Source: Hyphomicrobium_A sp963728165 | GTDB taxonomy: Bacteria; Pseudomonadota; Alphaproteobacteria; Rhizobiales; Hyphomicrobiaceae | DNA length: 64,000 bases | NCBI GenBank assembly: GCA_963728165.1 | Contig: CAVSIY010000006.1 | Span: 1,178,001 to 1,242,000, forward strand | Direction: 5' to 3' | Shown here: one piece after another, positions 25,597-34,322 of the stretch | Numbering within the stretch: position 1 is the first letter of the stretch | Layout: every line of letters starts with the position of its first letter | Position numbers and translations under genes: made by a program | The notes under the pieces: model-generated | Seen by the model: only the letters and a program-made list of their open reading frames with translations | Told to the model about the DNA's origin: nothing | Database searches by the model: none

Positions 25597-26727
25597 ATGA
25601 TCTTGACGCTTGCCTTTCGCAATCTGTTTCACGACCGCGTCCGCTTGGCGGTGACGCTCGTGGGCATCTTGTTCTCCATCGTGCTGGTCGCGGTGCAGCT
25701 CGGCCTCTATCTCGGCGCCAGCAAGATCATCACCGCCAACATTGATCATGCCAACGCTGATCTCTTCATCACCATCTACGGCGCCAAGAGCTTCGAGGAC
25801 GGCGGCATGCTGCTGACCCCGCGCGAGCGCCACCAGGCGCTGGCGACACCGGGCGTCAAGGCGGTCATCCCGCTGGTGGTGAAGTTCGCCGAGTGGCGCA
25901 AGCCCGCGGGCGGCTCCTCGCGCGTCGTCGTCGTCGGCAGCGATGCGGAGGATGGCGGCCTGCAGCCCTGGGACCTCGTCAAGGGCTCTTGGCAGGACAT
26001 CAAGTCGCCTGAGGCCGTCGCCGTCGATCGCACCTATCTCAATGAGCTCGGTATCAAAGGGATCGGCGCCACCGCGCAGATCCAGACCGGGCGGGTGCGG
26101 GTGCGGGCGCTGACCGACGGGATCCGCTCGTTCACCCAGTCGCCCTACGCCTACACCACCTTGAACCGCGCCCGCAGCCTTCTAGGCGAAGGTGGCGAGG
26201 CCACCACCTTCTATCTCGTTCAGCTCCAGCCCGGCGCCGACATCCAGAAGGTGCGCAAAGACCTCGAAAAGCGGCTCGAGGGCGCCGAGGTGCTGACCAA
26301 GCAGGAGTTCCGCGACCGCAGCCTCAAGCAGTGGCTGTTCCGCACGGGCGCCGGCGTGGCGCTGATCGGTGGCGCCCTGCTCGGCAGCCTCGTCGGCACC
26401 GTGATCGTGGCTCAGACCCTTTATTCGAGCACAAAGGACCACTTAAGCGAGTTTGCGACCTTGCGTGCATTGGGGTCATCGGCGGGATATATTCACCAGG
26501 TCATACTGGCGCAGGCCGGTATCAGCGCGGTGATCGGCTATCTGCTCGGTATCTCCATCGCGCTGGGTGTGCTCGTGGCCAGCAAGAACACGGCGCTGCC
26601 GATGGTCATGACGCCCGGCTTGGCGTTCTGGTTGTTCACTCTGACGGTCGGCATGTGCGCCATCTCGGCGCTGTCGGCCATCGTGAAGGTGACGAAGATC
26701 GATCCCGCAACGGTATTCAACAGATGA
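25597..26727 (+). CDS. ABC exporter permease, DevC/MacB-type (FtsX family)
   Basis: 376 residues. An N-terminal membrane helix (LVGILFSIVLVAVQLGLYLG) is followed by a periplasmic domain of about 200 residues and three C-terminal helices (VALIGGALLGSLVGTVIVAQ, AGISAVIGYLLGISIALGVL, AFWLFTLTVGMCAISALSAI), the FtsX layout with the coupling-helix region HLSEFATLRALGSSAGY. The stop overlaps the start of the ATPase gene by four bases (ATGA), and a HlyD-type adaptor follows, so the three make a DevBCA-like tripartite exporter. Cyanobacterial DevBCA exports glycolipids; the substrate here is unknown. It acts in the inner membrane. Confidence 0.88.
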   Translation: MILTLAFRNLFHDRVRLAVTLVGILFSIVLVAVQLGLYLGASKIITANIDHANADLFITIYGAKSFEDGGMLLTPRERHQALATPGVKAVIPLVVKFAEWRKPAGGSSRVVVVGSDAEDGGLQPWDLVKGSWQDIKSPEAVAVDRTYLNELGIKGIGATAQIQTGRVRVRALTDGIRSFTQSPYAYTTLNRARSLLGEGGEATTFYLVQLQPGADIQKVRKDLEKRLEGAEVLTKQEFRDRSLKQWLFRTGAGVALIGGALLGSLVGTVIVAQTLYSSTKDHLSEFATLRALGSSAGYIHQVILAQAGISAVIGYLLGISIALGVLVASKNTALPMVMTPGLAFWLFTLTVGMCAISALSAIVKVTKIDPATVFNR

Positions 26728-27473
26728 CGCAGCCTGTCCTGGAAGCCACCGACATCGTCAAGGACCTCGGCCACGGCGCCGCCATGGTCCGCGCGGTGAA
26801 AGGCGTGAACCTCTCCCTTGTCCCCGGCGAGCTGACCCTGCTCATGGGGCCGTCGGGCTCGGGCAAGACCACGCTCCTGTCCATCCTCGGCTGCATTCTC
26901 ACGCCCACGTCGGGAGCGCTGCACGTCGCCGGCGTCTCCACCGACCGGCTGTCGCCGGAGGCGCTCGCCAACCTGCGGCGCAAGCACATGGGCTTCATCT
27001 TTCAGTCCTACAACCTGTTCCCGACGCTCACCGCGCTCGAGAACGTGCGCATCGCGCTCGACGTGCGCGGGCAGAAGGGCTTCGCCGCGGCCAACCGCGC
27101 CGAGGAGGTCTTGCGCGACGTCGGTCTCGCCTATCGCCTGAAGAGCTACCCTGGAAACCTTTCCGGCGGCGAGCAGCAGCGCGTCGCGGTGGCGCGCGCC
27201 ATCGTGAGCTCGCCCTCGATCGTGCTCGCCGACGAGCCCACCGCCGCGCTCGACGGCGAGAACGGGCACGCCGTCATGGCGCTATTGGCACGCATTGCAA
27301 AAGAGCAGGACCGCAGCGTCCTCGCAGTCACGCACGATCCCCGGACGCTCTCCTATGCCGACCGGGTGGTGCGCATCGAGGACGGGCGGATCGTCGGCGA
27401 AGAGCGCCGGCCGGAGGGCTTAGATGCCCCCGGAATTGCGGATCTTACCAAGAGACGGAAGGCCCATGCTTAA
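26724..27473 (+). CDS. ABC exporter ATPase, DevA/LolD-type
   Basis: 249 residues from ATG at 26724. All ATPase motifs are intact: Walker A GPSGSGKTTLL, Q-loop FIFQSYNLFPTLT, signature LSGGEQQRVAVARA, Walker B IVLADEPTAALD and H-loop VTHDPRTL. It is close to the MacB/LolD/DevA group that powers FtsX-like permeases. It overlaps the permease by four bases and the adaptor by eight, so the three are translationally coupled. The C-terminal 25 residues (EERRPEGLDAPGIADL) are an extension beyond the usual end. Confidence 0.92.
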   Translation: MTQPVLEATDIVKDLGHGAAMVRAVKGVNLSLVPGELTLLMGPSGSGKTTLLSILGCILTPTSGALHVAGVSTDRLSPEALANLRRKHMGFIFQSYNLFPTLTALENVRIALDVRGQKGFAAANRAEEVLRDVGLAYRLKSYPGNLSGGEQQRVAVARAIVSSPSIVLADEPTAALDGENGHAVMALLARIAKEQDRSVLAVTHDPRTLSYADRVVRIEDGRIVGEERRPEGLDAPGIADLTKRRKAHA

Positions 27474-28569
27474 GAAGGTCAACTCCACGGTCGTTACGCT
27501 CGGCATCGCTGGCATCCTGGCGATCGCCGTCGGTTTCTACGTCAACTCCATCAACTGGAAGCCCATCGACGAGGGCACCAAGGTCGCCACCTCCGACGAG
27601 ACGAGCAGCACCGCAGAGGCCGCAAAGACCAACTCCTTCCCGACCTGGGCCGCCTCTGCCACCGGCCGCGTCGAGCCCGTGAACGGCGAGGTGCGCATCA
27701 CCTCGGAGGTGCCCGGCCGCATCGAGGACATCGCGGTCGAGCTCAACGACCGCGTCAAGGCCGGCGACCTCCTCATTCGGCTCGACGACGACGCCGCCTT
27801 GACCAAGGTGACGGCCGCCACCGCCGAGGCCAACGTGCGCGAGCGCGAGCGCAACGACGAGAACGTGCGCGGTCTCGCTCAGGATCGGCGCAACGGCGAG
27901 GACGCGGTTGCCACCGCCGAGCGGGCGCTGTTCGGCGCGCGCCAGGCCTTCGACGATGCGTTGCAGGAGAAGCGTGCCGGCAAGGGCTCGGACGAGGCCG
28001 TGACCACCGCCAGGACCAATTTGGACGAGGCCAAGAAGAAGCTCGCCGATGAGCGCGCCAATCTCGCCTCGGTCAATGCCAAGTCCGGCATGCCGCTGCT
28101 GACGCGGCTCGAGTCGGCTCTCGCCGTCGCCCGCGCCAACCTGTCCGCAGCCGAGCTCGGGGTCGAGAAGACGCGCATCCGCGCCCCGTCCGACGGCAGC
28201 GTTCTCAATGTCATCGCCAAGGAGGGCGAGGTGGCGGTGCCGTCGCCCGACAACACGCTGTTGGTGTTCGGCGACTTGAGCGCGCTCAAGGTGCGCGCCG
28301 AGGTCGAGGAGCGCGATGCGGCCAAGATCCACGTGGGCCAGCGGGTCGTCGTGCGCGCCGATGCCTACCCCAACCAGGACTTCGAAGGCCGGGTGAACTC
28401 GATTGCGCAGTCGCTGTCGGCGCCCCGCATCGCCACGCGCGGGCCCCGCCGGCCCAACGACGTGGAGGTGCTGGAAGCCCTCATCGATCTCGACGGCCTG
28501 CCGCCGTTGCTGACCGGCATGCGCGTCGACGTGTTCTTCAAGCACGACGCCACCGCGTCGACGAAGTAA
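27466..28569 (+). CDS. HlyD/DevB-type periplasmic adaptor of the ABC exporter
   Basis: 367 residues from ATG at 27466, inside the end of the ATPase gene. One N-terminal membrane helix (VVTLGIAGILAIAVGFYVN) is followed by a biotinyl-lipoyl half (VEPVNGEVRITSEVPGRIED), a long coiled-coil hairpin (about residues 100-215, rich in Glu/Ala/Arg), the second lipoyl half (RIRAPSDGSVLNVIAKEGE) and a beta-barrel (VRAEVEERDAAKIHVGQRVV). It would bridge the ABC permease to an outer-membrane channel of the TolC type; none is encoded nearby. A strong terminator (28600-28629) ends the operon. Confidence 0.9.
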   Translation: MLKKVNSTVVTLGIAGILAIAVGFYVNSINWKPIDEGTKVATSDETSSTAEAAKTNSFPTWAASATGRVEPVNGEVRITSEVPGRIEDIAVELNDRVKAGDLLIRLDDDAALTKVTAATAEANVRERERNDENVRGLAQDRRNGEDAVATAERALFGARQAFDDALQEKRAGKGSDEAVTTARTNLDEAKKKLADERANLASVNAKSGMPLLTRLESALAVARANLSAAELGVEKTRIRAPSDGSVLNVIAKEGEVAVPSPDNTLLVFGDLSALKVRAEVEERDAAKIHVGQRVVVRADAYPNQDFEGRVNSIAQSLSAPRIATRGPRRPNDVEVLEALIDLDGLPPLLTGMRVDVFFKHDATASTK

Positions 28570-28599
28570 CGCAGCCCCTCGCGGCTTTCGCTTCATTCA

Positions 28600-28629
28600 G
28601 GGTCGAGACCTCCGGGTCCGACCCTTTTT
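28600..28629 (+). terminator. Rho-independent terminator of the DevBCA-like operon
   Basis: GGGTCG (28600-28605) pairs with CGACCC (28619-28624), followed directly by TTTTT (28625-28629), 30 bp after the adaptor stop codon. The loop of 13 bases can itself pair further (ACC with GGT). Confidence 0.85.
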
Positions 28630-28677
28630 GATTTTGGGTTGGCTCACCCGCACTCCACGTCAACCTCGCGGAGACTT

Positions 28678-28771
28678 GCGTGGGTCCCGGCCTGCGCCGG
28701 GATCACGTTTGTGGGTGGGCGCACCGCTTGCCTCCTCTCCAGCTCATCCCGCCGAAGGGCGGGACCCACGC
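28678..28771. repeat. REP-like palindromic repeat, copy 1
   Basis: Left arm GCGTGGGTCCCGGCCTGCGC... (28678-28707) and right arm, its near inverse, TCATCCCGCCGAAGGGCGGG... (28744-28771), around a central spacer. A second copy lies at 29200-29289, with the GIY-YIG gene between the two. The motif GTGGGTCCCGGC/GCCGGGAT is widespread as an intergenic palindrome in proteobacteria (general knowledge, not searched). Confidence 0.75.
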
Positions 28772-28845
28772 CAGCGTCAGCAATTGCTACCTTTCTTGAT
28801 GGCACCGCGACCGCCCCTGCTAGAATTGGCAAAGGGGAGCCGCTG

Positions 28846-29346
28846 ATGAAATCGCCCTGCGTTTACATTCTGTCGAGCAAGCCGAACGGCGTGCTCTACA
28901 TCGGGGTGACGAGCGACCTCGAAGGGCGCATGGTCGAGCACGACCAGGGGCTGATTGAGGGCTTCACGCTGCGCTATGGCGTGAAACGGCTCGTCTACTA
29001 TGAATTCCACGAGACGATGGATGTGGCCATTCGCCGGGAGAAGCAGCTGAAAGAATGGAACCGCGCGTGGAAGGTGCGGCTGATCGAAAGCATGAACCCG
29101 GAGTGGTGCAATCTCTTCGATCCGACCACAGGCGAGATCGCTGAAGGTCCTGCCGACGCGGCGCGCGAGAAGCGCGAGCGAGAGTGCAAGGAGAGACTTG
29201 CGTGGGTCCCGGCCTTCGCCGGGATGACGTCGAGTGCGGGCGAGCGGGTTGCCCAAAGTTTGCCCGTCATCCCGCCGAAGGGCGCGACCGCCGCCAGCTT
29301 GAGCAATCGTCTTGCCCCAGAAGAAGGAAATGCGATGCAACACTGA
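28846..29346 (+). CDS. GIY-YIG family endonuclease-like protein
   Basis: 166 residues from ATG at 28846, with AAGGGGAGC upstream. The GIY-YIG fold is clear in the first 85 residues: CVYILSSKPNGVLYIGVTSD (the two tyrosines and YIG), EHDQGLIEGFTLRYGVKRLV, YYEFHETMDVAIRREKQLKEW with the catalytic arginine and glutamate region. It belongs to the small UPF0213-type proteins, putative DNA nucleases of unknown biological role. From about residue 118 on, the reading frame runs into palindromic repeat copy 2, which encodes LAWVPAFAGMT and similar residues, so the natural C-terminus may once have been near residue 110. It sits between two copies of the same palindrome. Confidence 0.88.
   Translation: MKSPCVYILSSKPNGVLYIGVTSDLEGRMVEHDQGLIEGFTLRYGVKRLVYYEFHETMDVAIRREKQLKEWNRAWKVRLIESMNPEWCNLFDPTTGEIAEGPADAAREKRERECKERLAWVPAFAGMTSSAGERVAQSLPVIPPKGATAASLSNRLAPEEGNAMQH
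29200..29289. repeat. REP-like palindromic repeat, copy 2, inside the GIY-YIG reading frame
   Basis: Left arm GCGTGGGTCCCGGCCTTCGC... (29200-29229) and right arm CGTCATCCCGCCGAAGGGCG... (29265-29289). It is nearly the same sequence as copy 1 (28678-28771). Here it overlaps the 3' part of the GIY-YIG coding region. Confidence 0.75.
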
Positions 29347-29420
29347 CAGGTTGCTCTCTATCCCCGAGCAAGATGGACCTTAGTCCGCCGGGCGGTTTCC
29401 ACAGTGGAGCCGCCCGTCGC

Positions 29421-32400
29421 CTATTCCGCGGCGAGCGGGGAACCGCTCGCGTGCGAGGCCCGGTGGCCGCGGGCATCCGTGGGGGCCACGGCGTGGAGCG
29501 ACGCCGTTGCATGCCCGGCTGCGCCCGGCTCGTCCGTCGGTCCGACGAAGCGGCCGAAGATGCGCCATATCACCCAGCCGATGTCGTCCATCACCGTGAA
29601 GAACGACGGCACGAAGACGAGCGACAGCACCGTCGACACCAACAGCCCGCCGATCACCGCGATCGCCATGGGCGAGCGGAACTCGCCGCCGTCGCCCAAG
29701 GCCAGCGCGCTGGGGATCATGCCGGCCACCATGGCGAGCGTCGTCATCACGATGGGACGGGCGCGCTTGCGGCCGGCGTCGATCACCGCCTCGATGCGTT
29801 CCACGCCTTCGGCGACCCGCTCCACCGCGAAGTCGACGAGCATGATCGCGTTCTTGGTGACGATGCCCATCAGCATGAGGAGCCCGATATAGACCGGCAT
29901 GCTGACCGGATTGTTGGTGGCGAGCAGCGCCAGCACCACGCCGCCGAACGACAAGGGCAGCGACAAGAGGATCGTCACCGGCTGGGCCACGCTGCCGAAC
30001 AAGAGGATCAGCACGCCGAACACGATCATGATCCCGGTGCCCATGGCGGTGGTGAAGCCGGTCGCCACCTCGTCCTGGATCTCCGCATCGCCCGACGGCT
30101 GCAGGCTCACGCCCCTGGGCAGGTGCTGCTCATCCACCACCTTCAGGAAGGCCTCGCGCGCGCTCGAGAGCGCATAGCGCGAGACGAGGTCCACGCCGAT
30201 CACGGCGCGGCGCTGCCGGTCGAAGCGATCAATCGAGCTCGGGCCCCGGCCGAAGGTGACGTCGGCCACGGCGGCAAGCGGGATCGCCACTCCTTGCGTA
30301 TTGGTCACGCGCAGGCTCTTCAAGCGCTGCATGTCGGCCCGCGCGCTCTCTTCGAGCTGCACGCGGATGGGCACGAGCCGGTCGCCGGCGTTGAACTTGG
30401 CGAGGTTGGCGTCGATGTCGCCGATGGTGGCGACGCGGATCGTCTCCGCGATCTGGCTCGGGGCCACGCCGAGGCGGGCCGCGGCGTCGAACTTCGGGAC
30501 GACGCGCAGCTCCGGTCGGTCGACGGAGGCGTTGGCGGCGACGTTCTTGAAGCCGGGGACGTGGCGCAGCGCGCTTTCGAGCTTGCCGACTGCCAGGCTC
30601 AGCTCGTCGCCGTCGTTCGACAGGATCGAGAACGACAATTCACGCTCGCCGCGCTCGTTCACGTACCAGGAGCGCGTATCGGGAACGTCGGCGAGCTTGT
30701 TGGAGATGATGGACTTCAGCTGCTTCTGAGTTAATACGCGCTCGTTCTTGGGGAGGAGGTGGACGAAGAGCGAGGACTTGCGCACATCGAGCGCGCCGGT
30801 CGGCGTGGAGCCGCCCAGCACGAAGACGCTCTGCACCTCGGGTATCGTTTTCAGGATCTTGGCCATGCGGTCGGTGTTGAGCCGCGTGTCCTCCAGCGTG
30901 GCGCCGGGTGGAAGCTCGGTGGAGACGACGACGCGCGAGGTGTCCTCGTCGGGGAGGAAACCGGTGGGAAGCAGCGTCGTGGCATAGATCGAGCCGAAGA
31001 ACAGCCCCATGCCGGTCACCAGCGTGAGGTAGCGCACCTTGAGCGTTCCCTTCAGGAAGCCGACGTAGGAGCGCATGATCAGCCCCTCGCCTTCCTTCTT
31101 CTCCGCGATCGGGCGCATGAAATAAGCCGCCAGCATCGGCGTGATGAGACGGGCGACGAGCAGCGAGAACAGCACCGCCACGGCCACCGTCAGGCCGAAC
31201 TGCTTGAAGTACTGCCCGGCGATGCCGCCCATGAACGACACCGGCGAGAAGATGGCGACGATCGTCAGCGAGATGGCGATGACCGCAAGCCCGATCTCGT
31301 CGGCGGCCTCGAGCGCGGCACGATAGGGCGTTTTGCCGGTGCGCATGTGGCGCACGATGTTCTCGATCTCGACGATGGCGTCATCGACGAGGATGCCGGT
31401 GACGAGCGTGATGCCGAGCAGGCTCACGAGGTTGAGCGAGAAGCCCATCACCGACATCGCCCAGAACGTCGGAATGGCCGACAGCGGCAGCGCGATGGCC
31501 GAGATCAGCGTCGCGCGCCAGTTGCGCAGGAATAGAAGCACGACGAGCACGGCGAGTGCGGCGCCCTCGATCAGCGTCTCCAGCGCCGAGCGGTAGTTGC
31601 CGCGCGTATAGGCGACGGCGTCGTCGACCTTGGTGAGACGCACGTCGGGATACTGCTTCTGCAGCTCGGCGAGCTTGTTGTTGACCACGTCGGCGACGGA
31701 AAGCTCGCTCTCGCCCTTGGAGCGGAAGACAGAGAACGTCACCACCGGCTCGCCGTCGAGCCGCGCAAACGAGCGCTGCTCGCTGGCGTCGTCGATGACG
31801 CGGCCGAGGTCCTTGAGCCGCATCTCGCGCCCGCCCGGCAGCAGGATCTTGGTCTCGGCCAGATCCTCGACCCGGCGCGCGCCGGCGAGCGTGCGGATCG
31901 CTTGCTCCTGGCCGCCGACCTCGCCGCGTCCGCCGCCCAGGTCGACGTTGGTTGAGCGCACCTGCGCGTTGACCTCGGCCGAGGTGATGCCGAGCGCCAA
32001 CAGCCGGTCGGGATCGAGCAGCACCCGTATTTCGCGGTCGACGCCGCCATAGCGCTCCACCCGGCCCACGCCCTTCAGGCCCTGCAGCTGCCGCTTGATC
32101 ACGTCGTCGACGTGCCAGGAGAGCTGCTCCAGCGTCATGCCGGGCGAGGAGGCGGCAAAGGTCAGGATCGACTGGCCTTCGACGTCGATGCGCTGGATGA
32201 TCGGCTCGTCGATGGTGCGCGGCAGGTCGGCGCGGATCTTGTCGATGGCGTCCTTGACGTCGTTGAGCGCCCGGTCCTGGTCGACCTCGAGGCGAAACTC
32301 CATCACCGTCGACGACGACCCGTCGGAGACGGTCGATACGATATGCTTGACGCCGGGGATGTTGGCGACGGCGTCCTCGACCTCCTTGGTGACCTGGCTC

Positions 32401-32585
32401 TCGAGCTCGGCCGGTGCAGCGCCCGACTGCGTCACCGTGATCGAGATGATCGGCACGTCGATGTTGGGAAAGCGCGTCACCGGCAGCGAGATGAAGCTCA
32501 TCACGCCCAGGAGCGTCAGCACCGCGAACAGCACGATTGCCGGGACGGGCCTGCGGATCGACCAGGCCGAAACGTTGATGCGCAT
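29421..32585 (-). CDS. RND-family multidrug efflux pump, inner-membrane transporter
   Basis: 1054 residues, the normal length for AcrB/HAE1-type pumps. Twelve membrane helices in two repeats with two large periplasmic loops. Key residues are present: the paired aspartates of helix 4 in GILVDDAIVEIENI and the lysine of helix 10 in GIVTKNAIMLVDFAVERV, which relay protons. The N-terminus ISLPVTRFPNIDVPIISITV and TFAASSPGMT are typical. It is proton-driven and works with the periplasmic adaptor (33072-34322) and an outer-membrane channel encoded elsewhere. The 486 bp between the adaptor stop and this start are filled by three copies of a double palindrome, unusual within an operon, and no Shine-Dalgarno is visible before the ATG at 32585. 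Substrate is unknown. Confidence 0.93.
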   Translation of the reverse strand: MRINVSAWSIRRPVPAIVLFAVLTLLGVMSFISLPVTRFPNIDVPIISITVTQSGAAPAELESQVTKEVEDAVANIPGVKHIVSTVSDGSSSTVMEFRLEVDQDRALNDVKDAIDKIRADLPRTIDEPIIQRIDVEGQSILTFAASSPGMTLEQLSWHVDDVIKRQLQGLKGVGRVERYGGVDREIRVLLDPDRLLALGITSAEVNAQVRSTNVDLGGGRGEVGGQEQAIRTLAGARRVEDLAETKILLPGGREMRLKDLGRVIDDASEQRSFARLDGEPVVTFSVFRSKGESELSVADVVNNKLAELQKQYPDVRLTKVDDAVAYTRGNYRSALETLIEGAALAVLVVLLFLRNWRATLISAIALPLSAIPTFWAMSVMGFSLNLVSLLGITLVTGILVDDAIVEIENIVRHMRTGKTPYRAALEAADEIGLAVIAISLTIVAIFSPVSFMGGIAGQYFKQFGLTVAVAVLFSLLVARLITPMLAAYFMRPIAEKKEGEGLIMRSYVGFLKGTLKVRYLTLVTGMGLFFGSIYATTLLPTGFLPDEDTSRVVVSTELPPGATLEDTRLNTDRMAKILKTIPEVQSVFVLGGSTPTGALDVRKSSLFVHLLPKNERVLTQKQLKSIISNKLADVPDTRSWYVNERGERELSFSILSNDGDELSLAVGKLESALRHVPGFKNVAANASVDRPELRVVPKFDAAARLGVAPSQIAETIRVATIGDIDANLAKFNAGDRLVPIRVQLEESARADMQRLKSLRVTNTQGVAIPLAAVADVTFGRGPSSIDRFDRQRRAVIGVDLVSRYALSSAREAFLKVVDEQHLPRGVSLQPSGDAEIQDEVATGFTTAMGTGIMIVFGVLILLFGSVAQPVTILLSLPLSFGGVVLALLATNNPVSMPVYIGLLMLMGIVTKNAIMLVDFAVERVAEGVERIEAVIDAGRKRARPIVMTTLAMVAGMIPSALALGDGGEFRSPMAIAVIGGLLVSTVLSLVFVPSFFTVMDDIGWVIWRIFGRFVGPTDEPGAAGHATASLHAVAPTDARGHRASHASGSPLAAE

Positions 32586-33075
32586 CTAGTGTCCCTTATG
32601 ATTCCGAAGTTCGCCAGAGTTCGATGCTAGGGTCCCGAGCGAACTTCGGAATCATAAGGGACACTAGAATTATAGCTTTGCTAGTGTGATTCAGATCGAG
32701 AAATTCGCTCGATCCAGTGCAGCTCATGATGGCGAATTTCTCGATCATCACACTAGTGTCCGATTCCGAAGTTCGCCAGAGTTCGATGCTAGGGTCCCGA
32801 GCGACTCGGAATCATAAGGGACACTAGAATTATAGCTTTGCTAGTGATTCAGATCGAGAATTCGCTCGATCCATGCAGCTCATGATGGCGAATTTCTCGA
32901 TCATCACACTAGTGTCCCGATTCCGAAGTTCGCCAGAGTTCGATGCTAGGGTCCCGAGCGAACTTCGGAATCATAAGGGACACTAGAATTATAGCTTTGC
33001 TAGTGTGATTCAGATCGAGAAATTCGCTCGATCCAGTGCAGCTCATGATGGCGAATTTCTCGATCATCACACTAG
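32586..33075. repeat. Three tandem copies of a CTAG-bounded double palindrome
   Basis: Each unit (about 160 bp) contains hairpin H1 then hairpin H2, joined by AATTATAGCTTTG. H1 copies: 32586-32667, 32753-32827, 32909-32986; H2 copies: 32681-32756, 32841-32912, 33000-33075. H1 copy 1 has perfect 29-bp arms starting CTAGTGTCCCTTATG. H2 has arms starting CTAGTGTGAT of 10 plus 15 bp with a three-base bulge. All six elements begin CTAG and end CTAG, and neighbouring units share one CTAG. The left end touches the ATG of the RND gene, and the last CTAG supplies the TAG stop of the adaptor gene. Copy 2 has several 1-5 base deletions. No transposase is inside. Confidence 0.9.
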
Positions 33076-34322
33076 CGGGCCTCGCTGATCTTGGCGTCGG
33101 GCGTCACCGCGCGCACGGCGTCGCCGTCGCGCAGGAAGGTGCCCGCCTTGGCGACGACGATGTCGCCCTCCTCGAGCCCTTTGAGCACCTCGACCAGCCC
33201 TCTGGAGATGAGCCCGGTCTCGATGGCGCGCTGGGAGACGCGGCCGTCATGCACGACCTGGACGAAGGTGCCTTCGGCGTCGAACACGACGGCCGATGAG
33301 GGCACCGCTAGTCCGTGCCCCCGCTCGGTGTCGATGGTTCCGCGTGCGAATGAGCCGATGCGCAGCTTCGCATCGTCGCCGAGGAACACGCGCACGCGCC
33401 CCAGCCGCGTCTTCTGGTCGACCTCGGGTGAGACGAGCCGCACGGTTCCGTCGACCTCGCCGTCGCCGGCCACGACGATGTGCGCCTTCTGGCCGATGTG
33501 AATCTTGCCGAGCTCGGTCTCGATCACCTCCGCGTCGAGCTCCACCTCGCCCCGCGCGATGATGCGGAACATCGGATCGGCTACCGCCGCGCCTGAGGCC
33601 ATGGCGCCGATGCGCGCAGTGCGCCGGCTGATGAGACCGTCGGCAGGCGCGGTGACTTTGGCTTTGGAGCGGCGCCAGGCGAGCTCGCGCCGCTGCGCCT
33701 CCACCTGCGCCTTCTCGGCCTCGGCGAGCTTGAGGCCATCGCGCGCGGCGACCAGCTGCGCGTCGGCGCTCTTGGCCGCGGCCTCGCGCTGATCATAGGT
33801 GCTGCCCGACAGATAGCCGGAGGTCTTCAGGGGTTTGGCGCGCTCGAAGGCGGATTGGGCTTCCGCCAGGCGGGCGGCCGTCTCCACGATCTGGCTCTGG
33901 GCCTTGGAGATCGCCGCCTCGGCACGCGCCAGGCCCGCGTCGCTCTCGGCGAGCTTGGCGTCGAGCAATTCCTGCACCAGCGTCGCCAGCACGTCGCCTT
34001 TCTTCACGCGGTCGCCCGCGTCGGCCTTGAGCTCGAGCACGCGAAAGCCCTCGACCTCGGGTGCGACCAGGATCTCGTCGCGGGGCACCAGCGAGCCCGA
34101 GACGGCGACCGTCTCGGCGAAGTCGGCAGGCACGACCTTGACGACGGAGACGGCGGGGGCGGCCGTTTGCACGGCCTCGTCCTGGGCGCGGGGGGCGCCG
34201 GAGCTGCGAAAGTGCTTGAGCGCCATCATATAGGGCGCGAGGTAGGGCTCGAAGCGCGGGCCGAGGTAGATCCCGGCGCCGAAGACGGCGAGCGCCAGCA
34301 AGGCGAAGAGGGCTCTTTTCAT
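33072..34322 (-). CDS. RND efflux periplasmic adaptor (membrane fusion protein)
   Basis: 416 residues from ATG at 34322, which overlaps the TetR gene stop (ATGA). The N-terminal membrane helix ALFALLALAVFGAGIYLGP anchors it; then come the lipoyl half (EVEGFRVLELKADAGDRVKK), a coiled-coil hairpin (about 110-215), the second lipoyl half (KVTAPADGLISRRTARIG), a beta-barrel and membrane-proximal domain. It joins the RND pump to an outer-membrane channel. The stop codon TAG lies in the CTAG end of the palindromic repeat array, so the original C-terminus may have been altered slightly. It is the second gene of the TetR-adaptor-[repeats]-pump operon. Confidence 0.93.
   Translation of the reverse strand: MKRALFALLALAVFGAGIYLGPRFEPYLAPYMMALKHFRSSGAPRAQDEAVQTAAPAVSVVKVVPADFAETVAVSGSLVPRDEILVAPEVEGFRVLELKADAGDRVKKGDVLATLVQELLDAKLAESDAGLARAEAAISKAQSQIVETAARLAEAQSAFERAKPLKTSGYLSGSTYDQREAAAKSADAQLVAARDGLKLAEAEKAQVEAQRRELAWRRSKAKVTAPADGLISRRTARIGAMASGAAVADPMFRIIARGEVELDAEVIETELGKIHIGQKAHIVVAGDGEVDGTVRLVSPEVDQKTRLGRVRVFLGDDAKLRIGSFARGTIDTERGHGLAVPSSAVVFDAEGTFVQVVHDGRVSQRAIETGLISRGLVEVLKGLEEGDIVVAKAGTFLRDGDAVRAVTPDAKISEAR

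Noticed and set aside
29184..30734. A 516-codon plus-strand frame
   Set aside because: Antisense of the RND pump gene, whose domains and motifs are complete.
32586..33075. CRISPR array
   Set aside because: Repeats are long palindromes joined head to tail without unique spacers, and no cas gene is near.
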